Positions 1-10,698 of a stretch of DNA of 64,000 bases are shown here, one piece after another (position 1 is the first letter of the stretch; every line of letters begins with the position of its first letter). Source of the stretch: Mrakia gelida (lineage: Eukaryota > Basidiomycota > Tremellomycetes > Cystofilobasidiales > Mrakiaceae); assembly GCA_024345305.1 (NCBI GenBank), contig BRON01000020.1:682001-746000 (forward strand), given 5' to 3'. The notes beneath the pieces are model-generated. The model had not been told where the DNA came from and did no database searches. It saw only the letters and a program-made list of their open reading frames with translations. The translations under genes were made by a program, and so were the position numbers.

Positions 1-184
1 TGTGCGAGATGAGTGCTTTCTGGAGAACGAAAAGAGGGAAGGAGGCGGGAGATGCGCGTCAGCAACCTGAGAGGGATGGACGAACGAGGAGGCTGGGAAG
101 GTGAGGGCGGGGAAGAAGAGGAGGAGGAGGATCACGAGCTCGTCATGTCGGATAGCATGGAGAGCGGAGCTACGAAGCCCAACT
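1..184. other. Left edge, no gene seen
   Basis: Purine-rich sequence with no convincing exon or splice signals on either strand. It probably holds the 3' flank of the minus-strand gene that ends at 185. Confidence 0.4.
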
Positions 185-785
185 TCAGGCGAGCTGTTGG
201 TGTATACGAGAGTACAGGCGAGCTCTCTGAGTGAGAGGATCGCCCGTTTTGATAAGATAGAGGGGAAAACGAGGCGAGAGGAGGTCGAAAGGGAGGAGAA
301 AGTCCCCGACCTCCTCTGTCCTTGGCCATCTCCCTTCCTTCGTTGTTCTACAGTCCCTACGAGCTCCCAGAGAGCTCTCTTGACTGCTCTGCATGCTAGA
401 TAAACCTGCGAGCTCGAATACGAAGCTCCTCGGGCTCGAAACTCGCTCGAAGACGCTCGTGGAGTCGAGCTCTCATTCGCTCTCCTCTTCCCTCGGCGCT
501 GGCTGGCGTCCTCCTCCTTCTCTCTTCCTCTTCAAGACTCACCTGAGCGTCCCACATCATTCCTTCCAGATCCTCATCTTCCTCATCATCATCCTCATCC
601 TCGCCGTTCCCGTTCGCACCCTGACTCGATTGGGAGTCTCCTCGTTCTATCGCTTCTTGAAGGAGGGACGGAAGAGCGAAGGAGCTCCCTCCCAGTCGAT
701 TCCGAACCGTAGCCAGGAAGGAGGAGCTCGTTTGAGACGCGTCCAACGAAGTCGAGGAGGTCGAGGTGGAGCCGGAGGGGATGTT
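185..785 (-). CDS. Small acidic protein of unknown function
   Basis: Two-exon model on the minus strand: ATG at 785-783, donor CAG|GTGAGT at 542, acceptor CTCACTCAG|A with the second exon at 226-185. Phase closes, and the last 13 residues (RARLYSRIHQQLA) form a plausible helix. The protein is Ser/Thr-rich at the start, has a short conserved-looking stretch (LATVRNRLGGSSFALP), then a run of Asp/Glu ending GMMWDAQ. I do not recognise a family. The 315-nt intron is long for this genome. Reading straight through it gives an alternative Arg-rich tail stopping at 396. A start further upstream at 1013 is also open but would overlap the plus-strand gene. Confidence 0.42.
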
Positions 786-1043
786 CATCGTTCCCGAGAA
801 GGAAGATAGGGTGGAGGGAGGAGGTTTGACGTGGTTGGAAGGAGCTCGTCGTGAGTCGGATTCTGATCTAAAATCCACGAGCTCGACGTCTCGACCTTTG
901 CTTCCCTTCCCACGTTTTGATCTCTGACCCCCACCCTTGGATGGAAGATCAATCTCATCACTCCCATCAAGATCACCACCATCACCATCACCATCAACCG
1001 GACCCCTCTCCAAGCGAATCCACTCCTCTCGTCTCCTCCCAAG

Positions 1044-1970
1044 ATGCTTCGTCGGATCCCTTCCCTCCTCCGTACTCCGACTCCTTCCCTCCCTCTTCCT
1101 CTTCTTCTCCCTCGACCCTCCAACAGGCTCCCCTCCCAGTCCAGATCCTCCTCTTCATCCTCATCCTCGCCTTCTACCTCTGCATCGTCTACAACATCTC
1201 CCTCTCCTTCTTCCTCCCACCCAACGACGACGGACGACCACCCTCCCCCTTCCCTTTCCCCTTCCCAACCCAAAATCGAGGAGATCCCAGTCCCTAAAGC
1301 GTCCAGCACGCCCGAACCTCCACCGTACAACGTTCAACACTTCACGCCGTACAGTCAGAGGAGTGGGGACAAGTTTACGAAGGTTTCGGAGATGGATAAA
1401 CTCAAGTCGAAGAACGAGAGGGAGATGAGGGAGAAGGCGGCGGTGAACATGTTCATCAACGAGGGGAAGATGCCTGGAGAGATTGCTGAGTTGATGAAGT
1501 GAGTAGAAGAGAAGCTGAGCTTCGTAGATACTCGTTGCTGGAGCGTAAGCTGACCTCGTCTGTTTTGTTTCGCTCGACGTTGCAGAGTCAAAACCGGAAC
1601 CGTCAGGTTTGTCGTCTCGTCGCGTTCCCGTTGATTCCCCTCTTCCCTTCTCTCCTCTCCTCATCTTCCCCTCTCCTCGCTCACTCTCTCTCAACTGATC
1701 AACTCGTCCCTCTCCTTATCATCTACCTACTACAGAGGCTACTTCCTCTCCCAATCCCGCTCCGACACCTCCGGATCCATCTACCACGCCATCTCCAACA
1801 ATTGGCAGCGCGCGTCCATCGAGCCGGGGACGTACACCTTTCAAGACTGCAAGACCATGGAGGACGCGTACGAGAAGTTTGATAGGTATGCGGCGGAGAA
1901 CGAGAGGGAGAGGGAGAGTCGTGGGAAGGGGAAGTTTGGGAAGGGTGGGGGTGGGTTTGGGAGGAAGTAG
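1044..1970 (+). CDS. Probable mitochondrial protein with HTH-like segment
   Basis: Three exons (1044-1498, 1586-1606, 1736-1970), 236 aa, phase exact; the middle exon is only 21 nt. The N-terminus (MLRRIPSLLRTP...) is rich in Arg, Ser and Leu and lacks acidic residues for about 70 positions, which fits a mitochondrial targeting sequence. The C-terminal half is better ordered: MREKAAVNMFINEGKMPGEI, then AELMKVKTGTVRGYF, which reads like a helix-turn-helix, then a segment with ISNNWQRASIEPGTYTF and a Gly-rich basic tail. Mitochondrial location is inferred from the presequence only. The family is not recognised. A C-rich hydrophobic frame overlaps the first exon (see findings). Confidence 0.6.
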
Positions 1971-2455
1971 GGACGGGTGGGCGAGAGGGAGAGGAGGGAG
2001 GGTTTGAGTTGGGAAAACTGGGAGGGAGAGAGGACAGGAAGGTCTGGGTGGGTGTGGAAGAGGGAGTTGGGAGGCGATGGAAAAGAGGACGAGGGGGGGA
2101 CGCGAACGAGACGCGTTGCTTTTTTCGATCTTAACGAACACGACTTCTTGAATTCGGACCACTCTCGTTATCGTCCAAGCAGAGCCTACGTGGCAAGAGG
2201 TCGTGAGATTGATCGTGAGGGCGAGAGGGAGTAAACGACGAAACCAGCCAGCGAGGGGAAAAGAGGACAAGGAACGTGACGCGACCTGAGCGAAAATAAT
2301 ACGGCGACGAAAGACTGAGAGCAAACGCGAGTTGGACGAGTGCATGGCGCAAGAAGAAGGAAGCTTCAAAGCAAGAAGGAGAACCCCGAAAGTTAGAAGA
2401 ACTAGCGTAAAACGCAACCAGCGCGAGAACCCGACATCGAAGACGCGTCCGTCCG
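1971..2455. other. Convergent 3' intergenic region
   Basis: Lies between the stop codons of two converging genes. It is purine-rich on the plus strand. No further gene, repeat or RNA is seen. Confidence 0.5.
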
Positions 2456-4300
2456 TCAGCCAATCCTCACTCCTCCCACACCCATCGCCTTCTCCAGCCT
2501 GTCCTTCCCACTCCTCCCCACCCCAAACGCACTCCCACCCTTCTGCCGCTCCCTGAGCACCCTAATCTCCTCCTCCAACCTCTCCTTCTCCGACGCGTGT
2601 CGAGCTCCGGTTCCCCCTCGAGCTGACGAGCGAGGTCTGGTTCGTCTTGCTCCCTGGGAGAGTACGAGCATGAAAAGAGTGGTAGGAGTAGTGGCGAGAG
2701 AGAGTGTGGGTGAGATTGGGAATGAGAGAGAGGGAGGTGCTGTTGGAAGAGCTGTCAAAACGAAGACGTGTCGAGGAGGATGGAGCGAGGTCAGATGGAG
2801 GACGAAGAGCAAGAGGAGGAGGGTAGTGAAGGGATGAGAACGTACGTCTGACTCGAAGACTTGCTCTAGCACTGCGAGTCGCATCTCGAGGGAAGAGTTG
2901 TCTCGTTCCAAACAGGTGACTCTCGTTCTGAGATGGGCGTCCTCGTCGTGTCCTGTTTGAGGATGATCCCCGCCGTCTTCGGGCTCGAGAGACTCGTGGG
3001 AGATAACTGAAACAGTGGTGCTCGAGTAGAAGGACGCCGAGATGGAGGAGTTTCGATCGGCTCGGCTGTCGGGAGGTCCGGGAGAAGAAAAGGCAGGTCG
3101 CGTTGGGCGTTGAACGAAGCAGGACTCAAACGACGACTCACTTGGACGATGAAGCTCCTGATCCTCCACCGTGATAGTTGACGGCTTCTTGAGTCCAGTC
3201 AATCCAGCTGTGGAAGTAAAGACCAGGTCAGCGTTCGAAACGCGTCGCCCAAAGTCGACTCGAACGACGGGAAGACGTACGAGAGTGATAGAACGGACAC
3301 GTCCCCGTCTCGACACAGTAGCCCAGCTGCTCCAGTCTCCAGCATGCTAGTTTTTCTGCTGTGATCCAAATCGAAGGAGTCGCTCACAGTCAGCGAAGTT
3401 CGACCTCTGAAGTCGAGCGGACGAAAGCAACTCACTCGACGCACGCGGCAACTCCCTGTTCTCCCTCCTCCTGCTTGTTGATCCAAAGGAAGTCCTCGCC
3501 GAGTCGATCTTCGACCCAATCCTCCAGTACGAAGCCGTATCAGCCTTAAAACAGGCGCTTTTGACGTTGACTGGATGCTCGAAAGTGAAGCGTCGACCTG
3601 AAGTGACGAGGTCGTGCGAGCCCAGGGTCGATTCGACTGCTGTAGCGTCCGTTGATCAGCACACTCGTTCCTTCATCCTCTCCCAGGCACCTCAAAGGAA
3701 GGGTAAATGTCATGACTCACCAGCAACACCTCCAGCCTTCTTCTTCTGCTCAACTCGAACCTCAACCTCCCCTCCTCCTCCTCCTCCTCCGGCACCCCTC
3801 TCTCCCTCCATCCTTCCCTCCTCCTTCTTATCCTCCCAAGCTCGAGTCCTCCCACCCCAGTCTCCCCTCGACTCTCTCTCATCATCTCGAGCCTTCTTGG
3901 GTTGCCTTCGAGGCGAGCGAGAACGAGAACGAGACCTCTCCTCCCTCCTCTTGATCCTCGAGCTCGACTTCCTTCTCTCGTGCTCCTCGTCCTCCTCTCG
4001 GTCGTCGCTCCTTCGCGTTCTCCTTCTGGAAGGTCGTCTCTCATCCTCTTCGTCTCCTCGCTTCCCGGAAGAGGAATCTCGACGTTGATGGCTGAGTTGG
4101 TGATGAGAAAACGAATGGTGGCGACCTTCCTCCGAAGCTGGAGCTCGAGGGGATCTCGACCTTGACCTTCCTCGTCGATGAGTCGAGGCTGAGCTTGCTT
4201 CTACTGGACGAGGTTTGGAGTCCGAACGAGCGTAGTCGGGATAGCGGGGTGGGGAGAGAGATTGGGTACGATTGCGGTGGGAGTGAGAGTGGGAGGGCAT
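2456..4300 (-). CDS. RS-rich protein with C-terminal coiled coil
   Basis: Multi-exon minus-strand gene, ATG at 4300-4298, stop TGA at 2458-2456. The first exon encodes about 195 residues dominated by Arg-Ser and acidic repeats (SRSRSPR, RRRTRRSDDREEDEEHERR), as in splicing-associated RS proteins. Later exons encode RRFTFEHPVNVKSACF, then WRLEQLGYCVETGTCPFYHS and coiled-coil segments LERDNSSLEMRLAVLEQVFE and EKERLEEEIRVLRERQ. Introns fitted: donors GTGAGT at about 3715, 3443 and 3150, and GTACGT at about 3281 and 2848; acceptors include CTAG near 3343. Phases agree across these joins. A nuclear RNA-processing role is only inferred from the RS tract. The family is not recognised. Confidence 0.55.
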
Positions 4301-4869
4301 GTTGATTGAAGGGTGGTGGTTCGGTGGGATGAACTTGGGTGAGCTCGGAAGCGAACGGAGGAGGTTTGAGTTTGGGCTGTTTTTTCTTTACTTCTCGCAG
4401 CGGATGAGAAGAGAAGAGTACATCGATCGGAGCTAAGAAGAGAGAAAGCGAGAAAGTCGAGAGAGCGAGAACGGAAAGCAAAACAACGGAGGACGCGACG
4501 GGACGTGACGAGAGGGGGTTTGGGTCAAACAAGGCAGAAAGTGAAGCGTACGAGAGAAGAAGGTGGGATGAAGCTGGCGAAAGGATGAAAGAAGAGGTGT
4601 GGAAGCGTTCAAAGTCGTAAGGTAAAGTGGAGAGAGAGGAGAGAAGGCTGGAAAGGAAAACAAGCCACGGACGAGCGAGCAGGAACGGAACCAAGAGAAG
4701 ACGACCGATCAAGTAAAGCAGAAAGGAGGAGGAGAGCTGAGATATGCATGGGTAACGAGGTGTCTGGACGGAGTATTAGACGAAACAGAGAGAGCAGAAA
4801 CAAAGCGAGAACCAAAGCAACCAACCAAAACGACGACGCAACTCCACTCCCTCCTCCTCCCTCTCACCC
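4301..4869. other. Intergenic region between two minus-strand genes
   Basis: About 570 bases upstream of the RS-rich gene and downstream of the zinc-finger gene. No convincing exon is seen. It presumably holds the promoter of the RS-rich gene and the 3' UTR of its neighbour. Confidence 0.4.
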
Positions 4870-6334
4870 TCAAGGTCTCGCCGTCTCACACATCTCGCAC
4901 TCCCAGAGCCCATTGTCGTTAAAGAACGTGCATTCGGGGCAGGACCACTGACTTGGAGGAGCGACGACGACGGCGGCGGGACGAGGTGGCCAGGGTGCTT
5001 GGAGTTGAGGTTGAGGCGGAGCTGGTCGAGGGGCGATGGGACGAGAGTAGGAGGCGACAGGGAGGCTGGGTTTGGGTTTCTTGAGAGGTAGAGGAAGGGA
5101 GAGGTTTGATTGGGCTTTGGGTTTGGGTTGCGAGGGACCAGCAACTCCCATCCTCTTCTCCTTCGCCAACTCGAGCACCGTCTTCGGCTTCACCACGCCT
5201 CCTCCTCTCGATCCCGATCCCGAAGCGAACGAAGCAGGCAGCTCGGGAGGAGGAGGGACGTATCCTCCTCCTCCAGGTCCTCCTCCGAGTGAGTTGTGAG
5301 TAGGAGGTTTCGACCTTGCTTTGACGGGAGCTTTGGACGTCTTCTTGGTTGCGAGGGGAACGGCGGCTTTGCGACGAACGATGGGTTCGGGTTCGTGTGA
5401 GGAAGAGAGGGAGATGGGTCGTTTCGAGGACGTTCCGGAAGGAGGAGGGTAGGAGGGAGGTTTGGACGCCGAGGGTTTGAACGACGACGACGTCGACGCG
5501 GGTTGTTTTCGTTTCTTGATCTTGTTGACGGGTCGAGGAGGAGCGTCTTCGTCCGTCGTGGAGGAGATGGACTCGATTCCTTGATGATGAGGATCCATGA
5601 TCTTGAAGTCACTGTCGGAGGTGGGAGGGGTAGAGGGAGAGCGGTTGGAGGTGGAGGTGGATTCGAAGGCGACGTGACGAGCTGAGGACGCGGAGGAGGG
5701 AGGTTTGGGATGAGGATGAGCTTGGGTTGGGTAGGAGGGTGGTTTGGGGTGGAAGAAGGTTTGTTTAGAAGCGGAGGAGGTGAAGGTGGAAGGTCGTTTG
5801 GGCTTGGGTTTGGATCGGACGGCTTTCCATTCGGGGAGGGGAGGAGGAGGAGGGAGCGCGACGAGGCGAGCGAGGGTGAGGGAGGTGGAGGGCTGAGTGA
5901 TTTGGAAGAGGGGATGAGGAGTCGTCAGTATCAGGAATCGAAGGGAGAAGCATTAAGCTCGCTGAGCCCGAAGCCGAGCGTGAATCTCGACGAGGAGTCG
6001 TCGAGATAAGGAAGAGGAGGAGGCGATGGTGCGAGCTCACCTTTCTGATCTTCTTCTTCCACCCCTCCCCGAAGACTTCCGACTCGTTACTCCAGTATCC
6101 TGGGTCTCCCATCCCATCATCCACCACAACGATCTCTTCTCTCTTCCTCTTCTTCAGAATGGGAGGGAGAGGAAGAGGCTGAAGCTCTCGTCCCTTTCCC
6201 TTGTCGACCGACAGCTTCCCCTGCGACGGTGCTCCTCCTCGTCCGTCGTCCTTCTTCGTATCCTCCCATGGCCTGAAAGGTGATGTTCTGAGATTGGGAG
6301 CAACAGATGAAGATCGGTAAGAATCAGCATACAT
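4870..6334 (-). CDS. RanBP2-type zinc finger protein A
   Basis: Two coding exons on the minus strand (6334-6041 and 5892-4870), 438 aa with exact phase. The N-terminus (MYADSYRSSSVAPNLRTSPF) is followed by Lys/Pro-rich low-complexity sequence. The last 25 residues are a RanBP2-type zinc finger: QWSCPECTFFNDNGLWECEMC, with Cys-x2-Cys-x10-Cys-x2-Cys, the leading Trp and the central Asn all present. Such fingers bind single-stranded RNA or ubiquitin. A donor AAA|GTGAGC at 6506 and an acceptor CTAG just before the ATG suggest a 5'UTR intron, or a short upstream coding exon I could not fix. It is divergent from a second gene that also ends in RanBP2-type fingers. Confidence 0.68.
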
Positions 6335-6851
6335 GCTAGAGAGGTCCTCGAGGAGACGGTTCCTCGCCACACGTCGAGCTCATCTCTCGCTCCCTCCTCC
6401 GTCTCCTCTTCCCTCCTCTCTGCCTCATCTCGTCTCTGATGGATTCGCCCTTCACTCCTTCAAACCTCATCTGATGGCACTGATAGAGAAAAGAAGACGA
6501 GCTCACTTTGATGTTCTTCCCTCGTCCATCTCTGCTGACTCTGCTCCTCTCGCTCGACGTTCCCTCGAGTGACGACGATGCTTCGGAAGCCGAACGCTGT
6601 TGCTGCTGAGATTCCTACCAGAGGCTGAGAGGGAGCCTCTGAGTCGATCTGAGTCTGAAAGAGGAAAGCTTGGAAAGTTTGCAAGAGGAAGGGAGTGACG
6701 GTTTGAGGTCGACCTTCCCTCCCCCTATCCCCTCCCCTCCCCTCCCCGTCGGCCTTCCTTTTTGTTTCCGCTTCTTCTTCTCCCGTCCTCAAACCACCAT
6801 CGTCTCGTTTTGAACCAGACCTCTTCCTCCTCCATCTCTGAACCTTCCTCG
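6335..6851. promoter_or_regulatory. Shared divergent promoter of two zinc finger genes
   Basis: About 500 bases between the start codons of two diverging genes (6334 minus, 6852 plus). It includes a likely 5'UTR intron of the minus gene (6335-6506) and a pyrimidine-rich stretch with CCCCTCCCC-like runs around 6720-6750. No TATA box was picked out. Promoter function is inferred from position. Confidence 0.5.
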
Positions 6852-9800
6852 ATGCCTCCTATCCGTGCTCCTGGGATGGTCAAAGGAGTCGCCTCCGTTC
6901 GCTCTGGAGCTCAAACGGCAGCACCTAAAGCTGGGAAGAGGAAGCTCGCTCACTTTAACCGTCTCGAAGAGGGAGGAACCAGGTTGGATGGGAAAGGTCA
7001 GTGTCGATTCTCTTTCTTTCTTTGCCGAACGAAACGAACGGACGAGGAATGATGTGGAGAGAGAGAGGGAGAGGGGAGCGGGGGAGGGAGGAGAGCTTCG
7101 ACGTTGAGCTCGACGACAACTCCCTCCCTCTCGTTTCTTCCTCAACGGCTTCGACGTTTCGAACGAGATGCTCACCTCCTTCTCCTCTCCTTTGAACTCA
7201 TCCAGAGGTGTCCAAGAATCGACTCGCCTACCTCTCTTCGAAACGAGCTAGACTTCAAAAGGAGGGACTGGATCTGAACGAAAAGGAGAGGGAGGAGCTT
7301 GGGACCTTCAGGAAACAGTGAGTTCAGCGTCTTTGGGACTCTTTTCTCGTCTTGCTTTCTCTATGGGCATGTAGAGCTGATTGTCTGCTTCGTCTCGCTC
7401 GACTTCCAGGGCTGGATGTGACTCGTAAGTGCTCTCGTATCGTCTCGTCTGACATCGCGAGCTCAACTTCCTCCGCCGGTAGCTCCACTCCTTGCTGACT
7501 CCCACATCCCTCTCCTTCCTCGTTTCCTCTCTCTCTCTTCCCCACAGGGCGTCTGAGATACGAGCTCGAGCTGCTCTCAAACGAGAGAACGAGCAGAGGA
7601 TCGCTAAAGGTTTGTCTTTAATCCATCAAGTCGCTCGGCTCTCCTCCCTCCTCCCTTGCTTGACTCGTTTTCGTTCGTCGTCATCCTGACCCTCCTGTTC
7701 CCTTCCCGCCTTGCTCAATAGGTCTCAAACCCCTCCCCGTCGACGGCGAACTCTATCCCCATCCCTCCGACTCCGAAACCGACGAACTCGACGAGGACTC
7801 GAACGACGAAGAAGAGGACGACGACGAAGCTCAAGTTCAAGACTCGGACGCTCCCGTCAAAGCCTCCGCCGCTCGACCTCCCGTCAACCCCATCAAGAAA
7901 CAGCAGCAGCTCGAACGAGCGAGGTTGACGAGGCAGGCTGCTCGGAGGGCTGCTGGGAAGAAGGAGAGGAAGACGAAGCCGAAGGGGAAGGGGAAGGGAA
8001 AGGGGAAGAGGATGAGAGCCGAGGTGTCTGACGACTCGGACGTCGCTGAGGAGAAGGAGAGGGAGAGGGAGGAGAGGAAGAAGAGGAAGAAACCTTCTTC
8101 GGGGGGTGCTGCTTCCAAGAAGACCTCGTCGTCGTCTTCGTCGAAGAAGAACAAGTCGTCCTCGTCGAAGTCGAACTCGAGGAACGTCCTGGACGCGATG
8201 GACTCGGACGCGATCGACGACGCCTCTGGGGAGGAGGAACGACGACCTCGACCCAAGAAGAAGACCAGGACTCTCGTCAGGAAGAAGGACGTCTCCAAGT
8301 CCGGATGGAGGAGCATCTACGACAACGACGAGCAGCAGGAACCTCTGTTTGCTCAACCGAGCGATGAGGATCAGATGGAGGTCGAGGACGACGAGGAGAA
8401 CCCGACGTGGGCTCATCAGGGAGACGAGGAGTCGGACGCGACGACGAGGAGGAGAGCCAAGGGGAAGGGACGAGCTGAGAGGGTCGAGAGGGCGAGTGAT
8501 CAAGGGTTCGATGAGATCGTGGAGACTGAGGAAGAGGAGGAGGAGGAAGAGCGAACTGTTCGTTCACGCGTCTCTCTTTCGCTTCGCTTCTCTTCTCTTC
8601 TTGCTCGTGCTGACCTCAACCTCTCCTTCTCCTTCACTCCTCCAGGATCTCTTCGAAAAACTAGTCGCTCCCGTCAGAGCTCGTCTCGGAATCAACCCTT
8701 CCTACTCGACGTCCAAGAAGGTCGTCTCCGCCGACGCGTCTTCCGCCTTCCAACCTCAGAAGAAACCAGTCGTCGACTCCGACGAAGACGAGGACGACGA
8801 TACTCAGTGATCCAACTCCAACTCCCCTTCTCGCTCGAACTCCCAAGACGTCATCGAGCTCTCGGACACGGAGGACGGGGACAGCGACGACAACCTCCCC
8901 ACCGTCGACAAGGCCATCTCCAAGATCCCTCGAGCCAAACCCAGAACGAAATCCAACTCCAAACCCAAATCCAAGCCCAAGACATCCTCGACCTCCGCCT
9001 CAACCTCCAAGAAGTCCAAACCCACTCCCACCGCTTCCTCCTCCAAGCCCTCAGCGTCCTCCTCCAGATCCAAGTCCAAATCCAAACCACCCACTCCTCT
9101 CTCCCCTTCCAAACTCTCCACCTCCTACGCTTCCATCTCGTACGACCGAGACCCCACTTCCAAGAGGGCTCCGAAACCCAGCGTCGTCGACGACGACGAG
9201 GTCGATCCTCTCGCTCTTCGACTCGGAAAGGCGATCAAGACGCCGAAAGCTCCCCTCGCGAGACCTTCGGCGGACGGTCCTCACAAGCTCGGAGGAGGAG
9301 CAGGAGGAGCGAAGGTCGGGAAACCTGCTGGGGCATCTACGCTGGAGATGGAGGAGAGGATCAGACAGAAGAAGTTGTTGGAGGGGAGACCGAGGGTCGT
9401 TCTCAGAGGAGGCGGAGGAGAGGGAGGAGGACGCGACGTCGCTCCTGGATCCGCTCCCGTTCGACAACCTTCCAACGCCAACGCCATCGCCGGCCCGAGT
9501 CGACAGCAACACCCTCAGAGACCTCAAGCAGGTCCCTCCCGACCTCGATCCTCCCTCCCCACCTCCACATCCCCTCCCACCTCCTCCTCTTCCAACTCCT
9601 CGTCGAACGGTCCCAAAACTCCCACCTCGCCGCGAAAACCTCCTCCTCCAGCTACAGGTCCTCGCTTCTGGAGCTGCTCGAAGTGCACTCTCGACAATGA
9701 AGCCTTCTTCGCCGAGTGCCAGGTCTGCGACACTCCTCGAGCGCCAGCGGAGGAGATGTTTGCTGGTGGGTGGACGTGCAGAGATTGCGGGAGGATGAAC

Positions 9801-9866
9801 GAGCCGGATATGTGGCATTGCTTTGCTACAAAGGATTGTGCGGGGAAGAAGAGGGCTGGGCAGTGA
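6852..9866 (+). CDS. RanBP2-type zinc finger protein B (in-frame TGA at 8808)
   Basis: Six exons fit in phase: 6852-6996, 7206-7317, a 15-nt microexon 7410-7424, 7548-7609, 7722-8557 and 8646 onward. They encode 444 residues to a TGA at 8808-8810. The same frame then continues for 351 residues to 9866 and looks fully coding. Before the TGA: basic N-terminus (KRKLAHFNRL), acidic patches and Lys/Arg-rich nuclear-type tracts. After it: VIELSDTEDGDSDD, a good SUMO-interacting motif, Ser/Pro/Lys repeats, a RanBP2 finger (FWSCSKCTLDNEAFFAECQVC) and a second, less regular finger (GGWTCRDCGRMNEPDMWHC). Function is probably nuclear; the family is not recognised. The TGA could be a real end, a base error, readthrough, or hidden by a 78-nt cryptic intron (8807-8884). 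Confidence 0.6.
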
Positions 9867-10698
9867 GGAAGGGGAGGGGAGGTGGCTGGGTTGAGGGTGA
9901 TGGCTCGTTGGACTTCGTTTTCTCGTCTCGTCTCGTGTGTCGTTCTCGTTCTCGTTTCTTCTCTCGCCTCGGTTTTTACCTTCATACCACTATACGACTT
10001 TGAACGATCTTCCCTTTTCTCTTCTTGCTTACCTTTCGCTTGCTTTCGTTCGCGTCTCTCCCGCTCGCGTCGCGTCCTCTTTTGCTTTCTTACCCTTGCT
10101 TCCCTTTCGTTGTTGCCTCGTTACCTTTCACGACCTTGAACGCTATCTCTCTCCTCTTTCATTTCTTGCTTTCGTTTTCGCTCTCGCTTGTTTTCTCTCT
10201 CGTTGTTTTGCGTCGTCGCGTCTCCCGTTTCCTCTCGTCGAGCAGCACCGGGCTCGAGCGATCGTTCGAGCTCTTAGCTTTTCCTGTTTCCTTCTTTCAT
10301 CCGACTCTAACTTTCGTTGTTACCGTAGAAGCCATGTACCCTTCTAGGTCGAGAAAAACGTCTCGGAAGACCGCCGGAAAAGCACAGCTCGAATCGAAAG
10401 CAGTCGGACGGAGGGAGGAGGCAAGGCGAGCTGAGCTCATCAACCATCTCCTCCTTCCTTCTTCTTTGCTCGACCTCGTGCTCGAGATTCTTTGAGCGAA
10501 CCTAGTAGTCTCAGAGGCACTTCCAAAGTGAGTAGATCGTCCAGTCTTCCAGCCTAGCGACGACGAGCGAAGGAGAAGGAGAAGGAAGTGCGAAGCTCAA
10601 GCTCACCTTTCCTTTCCCTTCCCTTCCCTTCCATCACAGTCCGTCCCCTCCCCCCTTCCCTCCCCTCCTCATACACTCAACACCTCGTCTCACCTCCA
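9867..10698. other. Intergenic, pyrimidine-rich
   Basis: About 830 bases, very T/C-rich on the plus strand, between two plus-strand genes. It holds the 3' flank of zinc finger gene B and the promoter of the next gene. A 53-codon frame from an ATG at 10334 is open, but no conserved feature supports it. Confidence 0.4.

Noticed and set aside
1719..2417. Long minus-strand open frame of about 230 codons
   Set aside because: It is antisense to real exons and the 3' flank, Leu/Pro/Arg-rich as expected from reversed Ser/Gly-coding DNA, with no conserved motif.
7715..8503. Minus-strand frame of 262 codons opposite zinc finger gene B
   Set aside because: Leu/Arg/Val low-complexity mirror of Lys/Glu/Asp codons. 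The plus strand has phased introns and zinc fingers.
10025..10495. Leu/Ser/Phe-rich plus-strand frame, membrane-protein-like
   Set aside because: T/C-rich spacer translates to Leu/Ser/Phe in any frame. It lies between a stop and a promoter and has no coding periodicity.
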